Shown here: positions 10,363-19,726 of the stretch, one piece after another
How positions within the stretch are numbered: the stretch's first letter is position 1
Layout: every line of letters begins with the position of its first letter
NCBI RefSeq assembly: GCF_006715785.1
Contig: NZ_VFNX01000001.1
Span: forward strand, 5,994,001 to 6,058,000
Length of the DNA: 64,000 nt
Direction of reading: 5' to 3'
DNA from: Streptomyces puniciscabiei
GTDB taxonomy: Bacteria; Actinomycetota; Actinomycetes; Streptomycetales; Streptomycetaceae
Translations under genes and position numbers: made by a program
Notes under the pieces: generated by a model
Databases searched by the model: none
Told to the model about the DNA's origin: nothing
Seen by the model: only the letters and a program-made list of their open reading frames with translations

Positions 10363-12366
10363 GTGGCGTACCAGATTCCGCCGGGGCCGGCGCACTTCGT
10401 GGACCGTGAGCACGAGCAGGCACGGGTCCTGCGGCTGGTCACGGAGCGGCGGACGGCGGAGGGCGCGGCCCGGCCGCTGTGCCTGCTGCTGACCGGGTAC
10501 GGCGGCACCGGCAAGACGGAGCTGGCCTTCCGGCTGGCCCGGGCCCTGCACGAGCGCTACCCGGACGGTGTGCTGTACGTCGACCTCGACGACGTCCGCC
10601 GGGACGGCGCCGTGGAGGTCGCGGACGTCCTCGGCGAGCTGCTGCGCGGCCTCGGCGCGGAGTGGATCGCGCCCGTGTTCCGGGAACGGGCCCGCCAGTA
10701 CTGGTCCCTCACGCACGGCAGACGGATCGCCGTCATCGTCGACAACGCCCGCTACGGCACCGAGGTGGAGCCGCTGCTGCCCGCCTCGGGAGACAGCCTG
10801 GTCATCGTCACCAGCCACGGCCCCCTGTACGACCTCCAGGCCGGGGCGGCCGTCGAGCTCCCCCTCGGTCCGCTTGAGCCCACCGATGCCCTGGACCTGC
10901 TGGAGCTGGTCACCCGGGACGCCCGGTTGTCCGCCGAGCCGGAGCAGACGCGCAGGCTGCTGGCGCTGTGCGCGGGACTGCCCGCCGCGCTGCACGTCGC
11001 CGGGCAGTGGCTGCGCCGGCACCCGGAGCGCCCGCTGGCCCGGCTGCTCGGCCGGCTGACGTCCGAGCTGCACGACAAGGGCATCCCCGTGGTGGAACAG
11101 GTGTGGGACGCGGCCCACGACAGCCTCGGCCCCGACGCCGCCCGTCTCTACCGGCTGCTGGGCGCCTTCCCCGGCCCCTCATTCACCCTCGCCGCCGTCG
11201 ACGCCCTGCTCGGCCGGGGTGCCGAGGCCGCCGAGGACGCGCTCGACGAGCTGCGCGCGGCCGGGCTCCTGGACGGCCGGGATCCCGACGGCCGCCAGCG
11301 GCTCCCGGAGCTGCTGCGCGCCCACGCCCGGCGCCGGGCGGAGGCGTGCGGTGATCCGGCGGAACGCGAGGAGGCGCTGCGGCGGCTCGTCCGCTGGTAC
11401 GCGCGCCAGGCCCAACGCGCCGACCTGGCCGCCGCCGGGCCCCGGCTGCGGACGGCCGGCGCCGTCGGCCTGGTGCCCGGCACCCGTGACGTGCTCTTCG
11501 AGCGGCCCGGGGACGAGGAGGGCGACCGGGCGGCCCGGGCGTACCGGTGGCTGGAGGCCGAACGGCACGCCCTTTTCGGCTGCGTCCGCCTGGCCCACGC
11601 GGCAGGGGCGGCCGGCGACTGGGGACTGGAGGAGGTCGCGGCGCTCTGCGAACCCCTCTGGACGCACTTCCTGAACCATCCGCACTACGCCGACCACATC
11701 GAGGCCTTCCGCACGGGCGTGGCCGCCGCCCAGCGCGCAGGTGATCCGCGGGTGCTGGTGCGCATGCGCTGCCAGCTGGCCCGGCCGCTGTGGGAGCAGG
11801 GGGAGTTCGAGGAGGCGGAGCAGCAGCTCACCCAGGCGTGGTCCACGGTCCGGACCGCCTTCGGAACCACCCCGGAGGAACGCAAACTCGCCGCCTCCGT
11901 CCGGGAGTTCCTCGGCATGCTGCGGTCGGCGCGCGGCGACTGGGCGGGCGCGGCCGAGGACTTCGCGGCGGCGCGGGCCGTGCACGAGGAGATCGGCAAC
12001 GCGTACGGTGCCGCGCTCCAGGCCTACCGCCTCGGTGAGGCACTGGCCCGCCTCGGTGAACCGGCCCGGGCCGAGGCCCTGTTGGAGGAGGCGCGCACGC
12101 GGTTCGCCGCGGACGGGCGGACGCGGCTGACCGCGCGGGCCGCGTTCGCGCTCGGCGGGGTGCGGGCCCGGCTCGGCCGGACCGAGGAGGCGCGCGAGCT
12201 GTACCGGGCGGCACTGTCCGGCACCCGGGCGGTGCGCGGCGCCCGCGACGAGGCACGGGTCCTGGACGCCCTCGCCGAGCTCGCCGACCGGACGGGACAG
12301 GAGACCGAGGCCGCGGAGCACCGCACGGCGGCCCACGAGATCCGGGTGCGCCTGGGGCTCGCCTGA
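10363..12366 (+). CDS. STAND/NB-ARC-type NTPase with C-terminal helical repeats
   Basis: A 667-residue cytoplasmic protein. After a short N-terminus (FVDREHEQARVLRLV) comes a P-loop GYGGTGKT at residues 45-52, a VIVDNAR Walker B-like segment near residue 126, and a winged-helix-like region; residues 380-667 are TPR-like helical repeats rich in Ala, Glu and Arg. This layout is that of signal-transduction ATPases with numerous domains, switches that oligomerise on sensing a ligand. No effector domain (nuclease, protease, TIR) is fused. In Streptomyces such proteins also occur as regulators. The GTG start at 10363 follows barstar by 89 bases on the same strand, so cotranscription is possible. 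Confidence 0.85.
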   Translation: MAYQIPPGPAHFVDREHEQARVLRLVTERRTAEGAARPLCLLLTGYGGTGKTELAFRLARALHERYPDGVLYVDLDDVRRDGAVEVADVLGELLRGLGAEWIAPVFRERARQYWSLTHGRRIAVIVDNARYGTEVEPLLPASGDSLVIVTSHGPLYDLQAGAAVELPLGPLEPTDALDLLELVTRDARLSAEPEQTRRLLALCAGLPAALHVAGQWLRRHPERPLARLLGRLTSELHDKGIPVVEQVWDAAHDSLGPDAARLYRLLGAFPGPSFTLAAVDALLGRGAEAAEDALDELRAAGLLDGRDPDGRQRLPELLRAHARRRAEACGDPAEREEALRRLVRWYARQAQRADLAAAGPRLRTAGAVGLVPGTRDVLFERPGDEEGDRAARAYRWLEAERHALFGCVRLAHAAGAAGDWGLEEVAALCEPLWTHFLNHPHYADHIEAFRTGVAAAQRAGDPRVLVRMRCQLARPLWEQGEFEEAEQQLTQAWSTVRTAFGTTPEERKLAASVREFLGMLRSARGDWAGAAEDFAAARAVHEEIGNAYGAALQAYRLGEALARLGEPARAEALLEEARTRFAADGRTRLTARAAFALGGVRARLGRTEEARELYRAALSGTRAVRGARDEARVLDALAELADRTGQETEAAEHRTAAHEIRVRLGLA

Positions 12367-12388
12367 CAAGAGGGGCCGTCGGGCTCGC

Positions 12389-14065
12389 TCACACCGGTGT
12401 GGCGGCCTCCTCGGGGGTGGCGGGTGTCAGCCGTACCTCGGCCGTGTGGGGGCCGACCGCGCAGGTGAGGGTCGTGTGGTCGGTGCCCGGGCGGGCGACG
12501 AGCACGGCGTGGACCGCGGAGAGCACGGGGACCGGATCCACGGGCGCGGTCCGCCGGTCCTGCCGCTGAGGGGCGATGCGGACGGACAGCAGGGGGCCGG
12601 ACCGGGTCCGTACCAGGCAGTGGGCGGCCGAGACGACGACCGCGGCGGTACGCCGGCCGCCGGGATGGTCCCCCAGGATCCGGGCGGTCCACAGGTCGGC
12701 CGGCTCGGCCGGCGCGCCCGGGTGCTCTCCCGCCCGGCGGTACAGCAGCGCGGCGCTCTGGGTGTACCGGTGGTGGGCGGAGCCGACCTCGGCGGCGAGG
12801 TGGTGCGCCGGGGCGGGCAGCGGCAGGTGCGCGGGGTGCCGGAGCACCCGGATCGGTGGCCGTTCGTCGTGCTCGCCGTGCTCGTCGTGCTCGTCGTGCT
12901 CGCCCAGTTCGTCGAGCTCGACGCGCACCGCGAAGGCAGCGGGTGTGTGCGGTGCCGGTGCGGGGTCGGGGAGCAGGCGGGGCACCACCGGATGGGCGGG
13001 CGGGGCGAGGCCGAGCAGGTCGTACACGGCCTCCCGGAGGCGGTCCAGCGCGTGCCCTCGTTCGGCGAACACCGACTCCGTCAGCGCGCGGATGCCGCCC
13101 GGCCGGTGGGCGCTCAGGGCCGCCGGGATGCGGCGCGGGTCCCCGTCGAAGCGCGGCACCCGGTCGAGGAGGTCGGCCATGGGGCTGCCGGGAAGCAGCT
13201 CGACCCCGCCGTCGTAGGCGCCGAGCAGCGGGCGGTCGAGGGCCGCGGGGTAGAGGGCGGCCGAGCCGTGGTCGGTGATCAGCACGTCGGCGGCGAGGGC
13301 GACCGAGGCCCACTCCTCGTACCCGCCGGGCAGGATCAGGCCCGCCCGGCGCGCGGGGGCCAGGTACTCCTCGAGGTCGAGTGCGCCGCGCCGGACGCGT
13401 TCGTTGGGGTGCAGCACCAGGGCGAGCTGGTACTCGTCGTGGGGGAGGGCGGCGGCCAGGTCGGCGGGGAGGCCGGGACGGCGGCCGATCAGGGACTCCG
13501 GGCCCCAGGTGGAGAACAGCACGACCAGGGTGCGGGAGCCGGTGCGCAGGGCGGCGCGGTAGCGGTCGCGGCGGGCCCGCGACTCCAGGAACCGTTCGAG
13601 GAGCGGATCGCCCACGACCGTCGAGCGGGCCGCCGCCTCGGGGCTGACCCGGGCCAGCCGGGATATCTGGCTGGGGTGCGAGAAGAGGTACCGGGTGGCG
13701 AGCGGGGCGCCGTCGGGGAGCAGGAGGTGGGCGGGGTCGAGTCCGGAGGCGGAGTCCGCGGTGCCCTCGCCCGGGAGGGACTTGTTGAATCCCGCGCCGT
13801 GCGGGAGCAGCGCTCGGGGGCCGTGGAGTGCGTGCAGGTCGCCCTTGGGGCTGGCGGCGAGGACGAGCGCGAAGGAGCGGTCCCTGGCCTCCGGCCAGGG
13901 CAGGGTGCGCCCGCCCGCCCGTTCGATGGCGGTCAGCGCGTCGAGCGAGAACTCCGAGCCGGGGACGAGGGTGAAGTACCGCCGGACACGCGCGTCACCC
14001 TCGAAGACCGGCAGGGTGTCGAGCAGTCGGTGCAGCGCGTTCTGCGACCGCGCGGCGAACAGCAC
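12389..14065 (-). CDS. CDP-glycerol glycerophosphotransferase-like protein
   Basis: About 558 residues from GTG at 14065 (VLFAARSQNALHRLL, where family similarity starts). Segments LLPHGAGFNKSLP, LVVLFSTWGPESLIG, VLHPNER and DVLITDHGSAALYPAALDRP resemble the GT-B fold of teichoic-acid-type glycerophosphotransferases, so it may act on a cell-envelope polymer or be a catalytically drifted relative. A run of His-Asp-Glu repeats (GEHDEHDEHGEHDE) follows the domain near residue 390, from a 9-bp DNA repeat at about 12864-12912. The frame stays open to a TTG at 14155 with a GGAGAAG site, which would place nine 7-bp repeats inside the coding sequence. Start uncertain. Confidence 0.7.
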   Translation of the reverse strand: MLFAARSQNALHRLLDTLPVFEGDARVRRYFTLVPGSEFSLDALTAIERAGGRTLPWPEARDRSFALVLAASPKGDLHALHGPRALLPHGAGFNKSLPGEGTADSASGLDPAHLLLPDGAPLATRYLFSHPSQISRLARVSPEAAARSTVVGDPLLERFLESRARRDRYRAALRTGSRTLVVLFSTWGPESLIGRRPGLPADLAAALPHDEYQLALVLHPNERVRRGALDLEEYLAPARRAGLILPGGYEEWASVALAADVLITDHGSAALYPAALDRPLLGAYDGGVELLPGSPMADLLDRVPRFDGDPRRIPAALSAHRPGGIRALTESVFAERGHALDRLREAVYDLLGLAPPAHPVVPRLLPDPAPAPHTPAAFAVRVELDELGEHDEHDEHGEHDERPPIRVLRHPAHLPLPAPAHHLAAEVGSAHHRYTQSAALLYRRAGEHPGAPAEPADLWTARILGDHPGGRRTAAVVVSAAHCLVRTRSGPLLSVRIAPQRQDRRTAPVDPVPVLSAVHAVLVARPGTDHTTLTCAVGPHTAEVRLTPATPEEAATPV

Positions 14066-14086
14066 GGAGACCTGCGCCCCGTCACG

Positions 14087-14149
14087 CCCGTCGCCCGTCG
14101 CCCGTCGCCCGTCGCCCGTCGCCCGTCGCCCGTCGCCCGTCGCCCGTCG
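14087..14149. repeat. Nine perfect tandem copies of a 7-bp unit
   Basis: CCCGTCG is repeated nine times without error (63 bp). It lies directly upstream of, or at the very start of, the minus-strand gene ending at 12389. Because seven is not a multiple of three, each gain or loss of a unit would move an upstream start codon in or out of frame. Confidence 0.95.
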
Positions 14150-14301
14150 CCACAAGTGTCTTCTCCAGTCTACTTGGCATGCACCTGCCCCATGGGGGTG
14201 TTTCCGCAGGTCGATGCGGGCCCGCCGATGCTTCCCGGGCTCGGCGTGGCGATCGTACCCGTGGCCGAATCCGCCCCGCCGGTGTGCCGTGGCCCTGCAG
14301 A

Positions 14302-14739
14302 ATGCGCCGCATGAACGAATGGCTCATCGCCCTGTCCGCCGCTCTCATCGGCGCCGGATCCGCGCGCGGCGGCAGTGTCATCTCCGCTCGCTCCACGCGC
14401 GCGGCGGGGGAGCGGCAGGCGGAGGCGGCGCTGGAGGCGCTGCGGCTCAGTGCCGAGGAGCAGCGCGCGGCGCGCGTGCACGACCAGCGTCGGCAGGCGT
14501 GCGTCCGTTTCCTGGACGCGGTGGGCGCCGTCACCGAGACCCGTCGTACCGGCGCCGGTCAGCCCGGCGACCGTACCGACCTGCAGCGGGCGCTCGACAT
14601 CGTGCAGCTGGAGGGCCCGGCCGAGGTGGCGGCTGCCGCCCGCGTACTCGTGGATCTGGTCCGGCGCGATGCCCGCCCCGACGCGCTCGACGCCGCCCGG
14701 GAGGCCTTCCTGGAGGCTGCGCGCCGCGCCCTCCGCTGA
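14302..14739 (+). CDS. Small hypothetical protein with N-terminal hydrophobic helix
   Basis: About 145 residues. The N-terminus (MNEWLIALSAALIGAGSA) is a short hydrophobic segment, followed by a long charged helix rich in Ala, Glu and Arg (RQAEAALEALRLSAEEQRAAR), so it looks like a membrane-tethered coiled-coil. Two in-frame ATGs at 14302 and 14311 are possible starts; no strong ribosome site decides between them. Similar short proteins are frequent in Streptomyces, without known role. It is divergent from the glycerophosphotransferase-like gene and 150 bases before guaB1. Confidence 0.6.
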   Translation: MRRMNEWLIALSAALIGAGSARGGSVISARSTRAAGERQAEAALEALRLSAEEQRAARVHDQRRQACVRFLDAVGAVTETRRTGAGQPGDRTDLQRALDIVQLEGPAEVAAAARVLVDLVRRDARPDALDAAREAFLEAARRALR

Positions 14740-16335
<1,596 letters not shown>

Positions 16336-16351
16336 TCCAACTCGCCTCCGC

Positions 16352-16393
16352 ACGGCCCCCGTTGTTCCCGCTCGCCGGGAGAACGGGGGCCGT
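16352..16393 (+). terminator. Hairpin terminator after guaB1
   Basis: A 12-bp perfect stem (ACGGCCCCCGTT at 16352-16363, AACGGGGGCCGT at 16382-16393) starts 17 bases after the guaB1 stop. Confidence 0.8.
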
Positions 16394-16454
16394 TGCGCTG
16401 CAACGGGTCGACAGCCGGTGCACAACGATTTGTCATTCCGGGCCGAGCAACGCA

Positions 16455-16482
16455 ATGATCATGCGGGGACGCGCAAGGTTGC
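16455..16482. promoter_or_regulatory. Candidate Lrp-type operator upstream of the permease
   Basis: ATGATCAT (16455-16462) and GCAAGGTTGC (16473-16482) are dyads about 140-170 bases before the permease start. Lrp/AsnC proteins bind loosely conserved dyads, and an Lrp gene is the second gene of this unit. Inferred only. Confidence 0.3.
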
Positions 16483-16624
16483 TGCATTACGCCCGTGAAG
16501 GCCACCCCCGTAAGGTGCTGCGCTGTACGTGGCGTGGCGGGGACCCCGCTCGGTGGGCCCCTGCCCGCGCAGGGCTACCCCCGGTCCCCGTCCGCAATGA
16601 CCGGCAGGATGAAGGAGCCAACGC

Positions 16625-18115
16625 GTGCTCGACCAAGGCGCACCCCCGCACGACCGCACAGCGACCGCCCCCGCAGCCCAGGGCGTCGCCGCGCGCCTCA
16701 TGCGGCGCAAGCCCGTGGAACGCCTGGTCGCGGAGGGCGGCCACGGCGAGGGAGGTGCGCTTCGGCGCTCCCTCGGCCTGTGGCAGCTGACCATGATCAG
16801 CATCGGCGCCACGCTCGGCACCGGCATCTTCGTCGTGCTCGGCCAGGCCGTCCCCAAGGCGGGCCCGGCCGTCACCCTCTCCTTCGTGATCGCCGGTCTC
16901 ACCGCGCTGTTCTCCGCCCTGTCCTACGCCGAGCTGGCGGGCACCATCCCGGTCTCCGGCTCCTCGTACTCGTACGCATACGCAACGATGGGCGAACTGA
17001 TCGCCTGGGTCTGCGGCTGGTGTCTGCTGCTGGAGTACGGCGTGTCGGTCGCCGCCGTGGCCGTCGGCTGGGGCGAGTACCTGAACGAGCTGCTGTCCGG
17101 CACCATCGGTGTCACCATCCCGAAGGCCTTCGCCAACCCGCCCGGCGTCGACGGCGGTGTCTTCAACCTGCCCGCCCTGATCGTCGTGATCCTCGCGATG
17201 GTGTTCCTGATGGGCGGCGCCAAGGAGTCCGCGCGGGCCAACACCGTCATGGTGTCCGTGAAGATCGCCGCGCTGATCCTGTTCTGCGCGATCGGCTTCA
17301 TGGGCTTCAGGTCCGGCAACTACTCGAACTTCATGCCGCTCGGCATGGCGGGCGTCAGCGGGGCCGCCGGCACGCTGTTCTTCTCGTACATCGGCTTCGA
17401 CGCCGCCTCCACCGCCGGCGAGGAGGCCAAGGACGCCCAGCGCGACCTGCCCCGCGCGATCATGCTGTCCCTGGTCATCGTGACCGCCCTGTACGTGCTG
17501 GTCGCCGCCGTCGCCGTCGGTGCCAGGCCGTGGCGCAGCTTCAGCGACTCCGAGGCCACGCTCGCCCAGATCATGAAGGACGTCACCGGGCAGAGCTTCT
17601 GGGGCACCCTGCTGGCCTTCTGCGCCGTCATCGCCATCGCGAGCGTCGTGCTGACCGTGCTCTACGGCCAGACCCGCATCCTGTTCGCCATGTCCCGGGA
17701 CGGGCTGGTGCCCAAGATCTTCGCCAAGGTCCACCCGAAGACCGGCGCCCCGCGCGCCAACACGGTGATCGTCTCGGTGTTCTGCGGTGTCCTCGCCGCC
17801 GCCATCCCGCTGGGCCAGCTCGCGGACGCGACCAGCATCGGCACGCTGTTCGCCTTCGCGCTGGTCAACGTGGCCGTCGTGGTGCTGCGCCGGACCCGCC
17901 CGGCCATGCACCGCTCCTTCCGGATCCCGCTGTCGCCTCTGCTGCCCGCGCTGGGCTTCGCCTTCTGCGTCTGGATGATGGGCAGCCTGTCCGCCGTCAC
18001 CTGGATCGTGTTCGGTGTCTGGATGGCCGTCGGGCTCGTGTTCTACTTCGTATACGGCTTTCGCCGTTCCCGTCTCGCGACCGGTGACGGCCTCGCGGTG
18101 ACGGCAGAGAAGTGA
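16625..18115 (+). CDS. APC-family amino-acid permease (cationic amino-acid transporter type)
   Basis: Imports amino acids across the cytoplasmic membrane. The 496-residue protein has about twelve hydrophobic helices. The first helix carries the substrate-binding IGATLGTGIFVVLGQ, followed by the SYAELAGTIPVSGSSYSYAY segment and FFSYIGFDAASTAGEEAKDAQRDLP, all typical of the CAT branch (arginine/lysine/ornithine and related). The first 55 residues are a cytoplasmic tail. GTG at 16625 has AAGGAG eight bases upstream. The Lrp gene starts 27 bases after its stop, so the two form an operon in which Lrp likely controls the permease in response to an amino acid. Confidence 0.93.
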   Translation: MLDQGAPPHDRTATAPAAQGVAARLMRRKPVERLVAEGGHGEGGALRRSLGLWQLTMISIGATLGTGIFVVLGQAVPKAGPAVTLSFVIAGLTALFSALSYAELAGTIPVSGSSYSYAYATMGELIAWVCGWCLLLEYGVSVAAVAVGWGEYLNELLSGTIGVTIPKAFANPPGVDGGVFNLPALIVVILAMVFLMGGAKESARANTVMVSVKIAALILFCAIGFMGFRSGNYSNFMPLGMAGVSGAAGTLFFSYIGFDAASTAGEEAKDAQRDLPRAIMLSLVIVTALYVLVAAVAVGARPWRSFSDSEATLAQIMKDVTGQSFWGTLLAFCAVIAIASVVLTVLYGQTRILFAMSRDGLVPKIFAKVHPKTGAPRANTVIVSVFCGVLAAAIPLGQLADATSIGTLFAFALVNVAVVVLRRTRPAMHRSFRIPLSPLLPALGFAFCVWMMGSLSAVTWIVFGVWMAVGLVFYFVYGFRRSRLATGDGLAVTAEK

Positions 18116-18142
18116 CCGAACCGAAGAAGTGAACCACCCCCT

Positions 18143-18595
18143 GTGCTGAACGATCTCGACGAACGCATCGTGCACGCCCTCGCCGAGGACGCCCGCCGCT
18201 CCTACGCGGACATCGGGCAGATGGTCGGCCTGTCCGCCCCCGCGGTGAAGCGGCGCGTGGACCGGCTGCGCGCCACCGGAGCGATCACCGGATTCACCGT
18301 GCGGGTGGATCCGGCGGCGCTCGGCTGGGAGACCGAGGGCTACATCGAGATCTACTGCCGGCGGAACACCTCGCCGGACACCATCCAGCGGGGCCTGGAG
18401 CGTTACCAGGAGGTCGTGGCCGCGTCGACCGTCACCGGGGACGCGGACGCGATCGCGCAGGTCTTCGCGTCCGACATGCGTCACTTCGAGCGGGTGCTGG
18501 AGCGGATCGCCGGGGAGCCGTTCGTGGAGCGGACCAAGTCGGTGCTGGTGCTGTCGCCGTTGCTGCGCCGCTTTTCCTCCGGGGCGCCGGGGTAG
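18143..18595 (+). CDS. Lrp/AsnC-family transcriptional regulator
   Basis: A 150-residue regulator with an N-terminal helix-turn-helix (LDERIVHALAEDARRSYADI then GLSAPAVKRRVDRL, residues 5-55) and a C-terminal ligand-binding RAM domain (VVAASTVTGDADAIAQVFAS). Lrp-type proteins form octamers whose DNA binding changes with an amino acid. GTG at 18143 is the natural start of the HTH. It lies 27 bases after the permease gene and ends in front of a very large inverted repeat. Confidence 0.92.
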   Translation: MLNDLDERIVHALAEDARRSYADIGQMVGLSAPAVKRRVDRLRATGAITGFTVRVDPAALGWETEGYIEIYCRRNTSPDTIQRGLERYQEVVAASTVTGDADAIAQVFASDMRHFERVLERIAGEPFVERTKSVLVLSPLLRRFSSGAPG

Positions 18596-18605
18596 GCGGC
18601 TGCCG

Positions 18606-18770
18606 GCTCGGGGCGCCTTCACCGTTGCCGGGTGCGGGTACGCCGTGGTTTCTCGCGCAGTTCCCCGCGCCCCCGAGGGAGCTGCGGTCCAGCATGCCTG
18701 AAGGGGCGCGGGGAACTGCGCGACCAGCCACACGCGACCCGCACCCGGCGATGGTGAAGGCGCCCCGAGC
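18606..18770. repeat. Large inverted repeat between converging genes
   Basis: The arms 18606-18673 and 18703-18770 are each 68 bases and match at 58 of 68 positions when one is reversed, including perfect blocks of 18, 13 and 21 bases; the loop is 29 bases. It fills the gap between the Lrp stop (18595) and the GntR stop (18772). The inner 21 bases of the right arm are identical to 7210-7230. RNA from either strand would fold into a long hairpin, so it probably terminates both genes. Confidence 0.9.
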
Positions 18771-18771
18771 T

Positions 18772-19512
18772 CTACTCCGCGGTCTTCCGCGCCAACGCGT
18801 TGCTGCCTATCGAGTTCCGCACGCTGAAACTGACCGCGTCCGGGCGGTACCGGTCATCGGACCACTCGACGGGTCGGCCCTCACGGGTCGTGGTGACGCG
18901 TCGCACCCGCAGCAGCGGACTGGTACGGCGGATCCCCAGCAACTCGGCGTCCCGCGCGCCGCAGGCGACCGCGTCGATCACGTGCTCGCCGTACGCGAAG
19001 ACGAGACCCGTGTCGTCGTACAGCCGCTGCGTGACCGAGGGACAGTCCGGCTCGATCGACTCCACGGCGGGAGAGATCCAGTCGGCGTAGACCGTGCGCT
19101 CCAACAGCACCGGCTCGCCGTCCAGGCCGCGCACCCGGAGCACGTGCAACACCCGTGTACCGACAGCCAGTTGGAGACGTACGGCGTCCTCGGCCGTGGC
19201 CGGGCGGTACTCCTGGGCCACCACATGGCCCGTCGCCTCGCGGCCCATCGCGCGGGCCCACTGGGCGAAGCTGCGCAGTTCCTCGAAGCTCTGGCTGCGG
19301 CGGCTGGCGAGGACGACGCGCCGGGCGCCCTGGCGGGAGCCGATCAGGCCTTCGGAGGTGAGGGTCGCGACGGCCTGGCGGACCGTGCCGCGTGAGACGC
19401 CGTAGGCCGCGGCCAGCTCCGACTCCGAGGGCAGCCGGCTGCCGACCGTGTACTCCTCGCGGTCGATCGCACGCCGCAGCTCGTCGGCGATCTCCTCGTG
19501 TCGCGCCGTCAT
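18772..19512 (-). CDS. GntR-family (HutC/UTRA) transcriptional regulator
   Basis: A 246-residue repressor-type regulator: winged helix at residues 5-70 (IADELRRAIDREEYTVGSRL, SESELAAAYGVSRGTVRQAV) and a UTRA effector domain at about 90-235. ATG at 19512 has AGGGGAAG upstream. It is divergent from the ABC importer genes starting at 19727, and the shared region holds a HutC-type palindrome at 19666-19683. HutC-group regulators sense small metabolites such as sugars, phosphonates or histidine derivatives, so this one most likely controls the importer and is relieved by the imported compound or a product of it. Confidence 0.93.
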   Translation of the reverse strand: MTARHEEIADELRRAIDREEYTVGSRLPSESELAAAYGVSRGTVRQAVATLTSEGLIGSRQGARRVVLASRRSQSFEELRSFAQWARAMGREATGHVVAQEYRPATAEDAVRLQLAVGTRVLHVLRVRGLDGEPVLLERTVYADWISPAVESIEPDCPSVTQRLYDDTGLVFAYGEHVIDAVACGARDAELLGIRRTSPLLRVRRVTTTREGRPVEWSDDRYRPDAVSFSVRNSIGSNALARKTAE

Positions 19513-19523
19513 GCTTCCCCTCT

Positions 19524-19570
19524 GCTCAGGTCGCTGTGCACAGCGTGACCAGCCTAATCGAGACCTGAGC
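19524..19570. promoter_or_regulatory. Nested dyads upstream of gntR
   Basis: GCTCAGGTC (19524-19532) and GACCTGAGC (19562-19570) form a 9-bp inverted repeat enclosing the perfect palindrome GCTGTGCACAGC (19533-19544). They lie within 60 bases upstream of the gntR start and may be an operator or a leader hairpin. Confidence 0.4.
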
Positions 19571-19665
19571 GTGATCTGCAACGGTCTGGATTGTGCAGCC
19601 AAGCAGCGCCCAAAGTTTCGCTCACGTTTACAGACAGGACACCGCGAGCGGGCGTACTGTGACGC

Positions 19666-19683
19666 AACTTGTTCAGACAAGTT
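19666..19683. promoter_or_regulatory. Candidate GntR (HutC-type) operator
   Basis: AACTTGTTCAGACAAGTT is an 18-base dyad with 7-bp arms around TCAG, 43 bases upstream of the solute-binding-protein start. It fits the symmetric layout of HutC-group operators, such as the DasR and PhnF sites with a central TAGAC. The divergent regulator gene next door is the obvious ligand. Confidence 0.6.
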
Positions 19684-19726
19684 CTCCGCACTGCCTCAAC
19701 CCTCGTGTGCACCCCCTGGAGAGACC

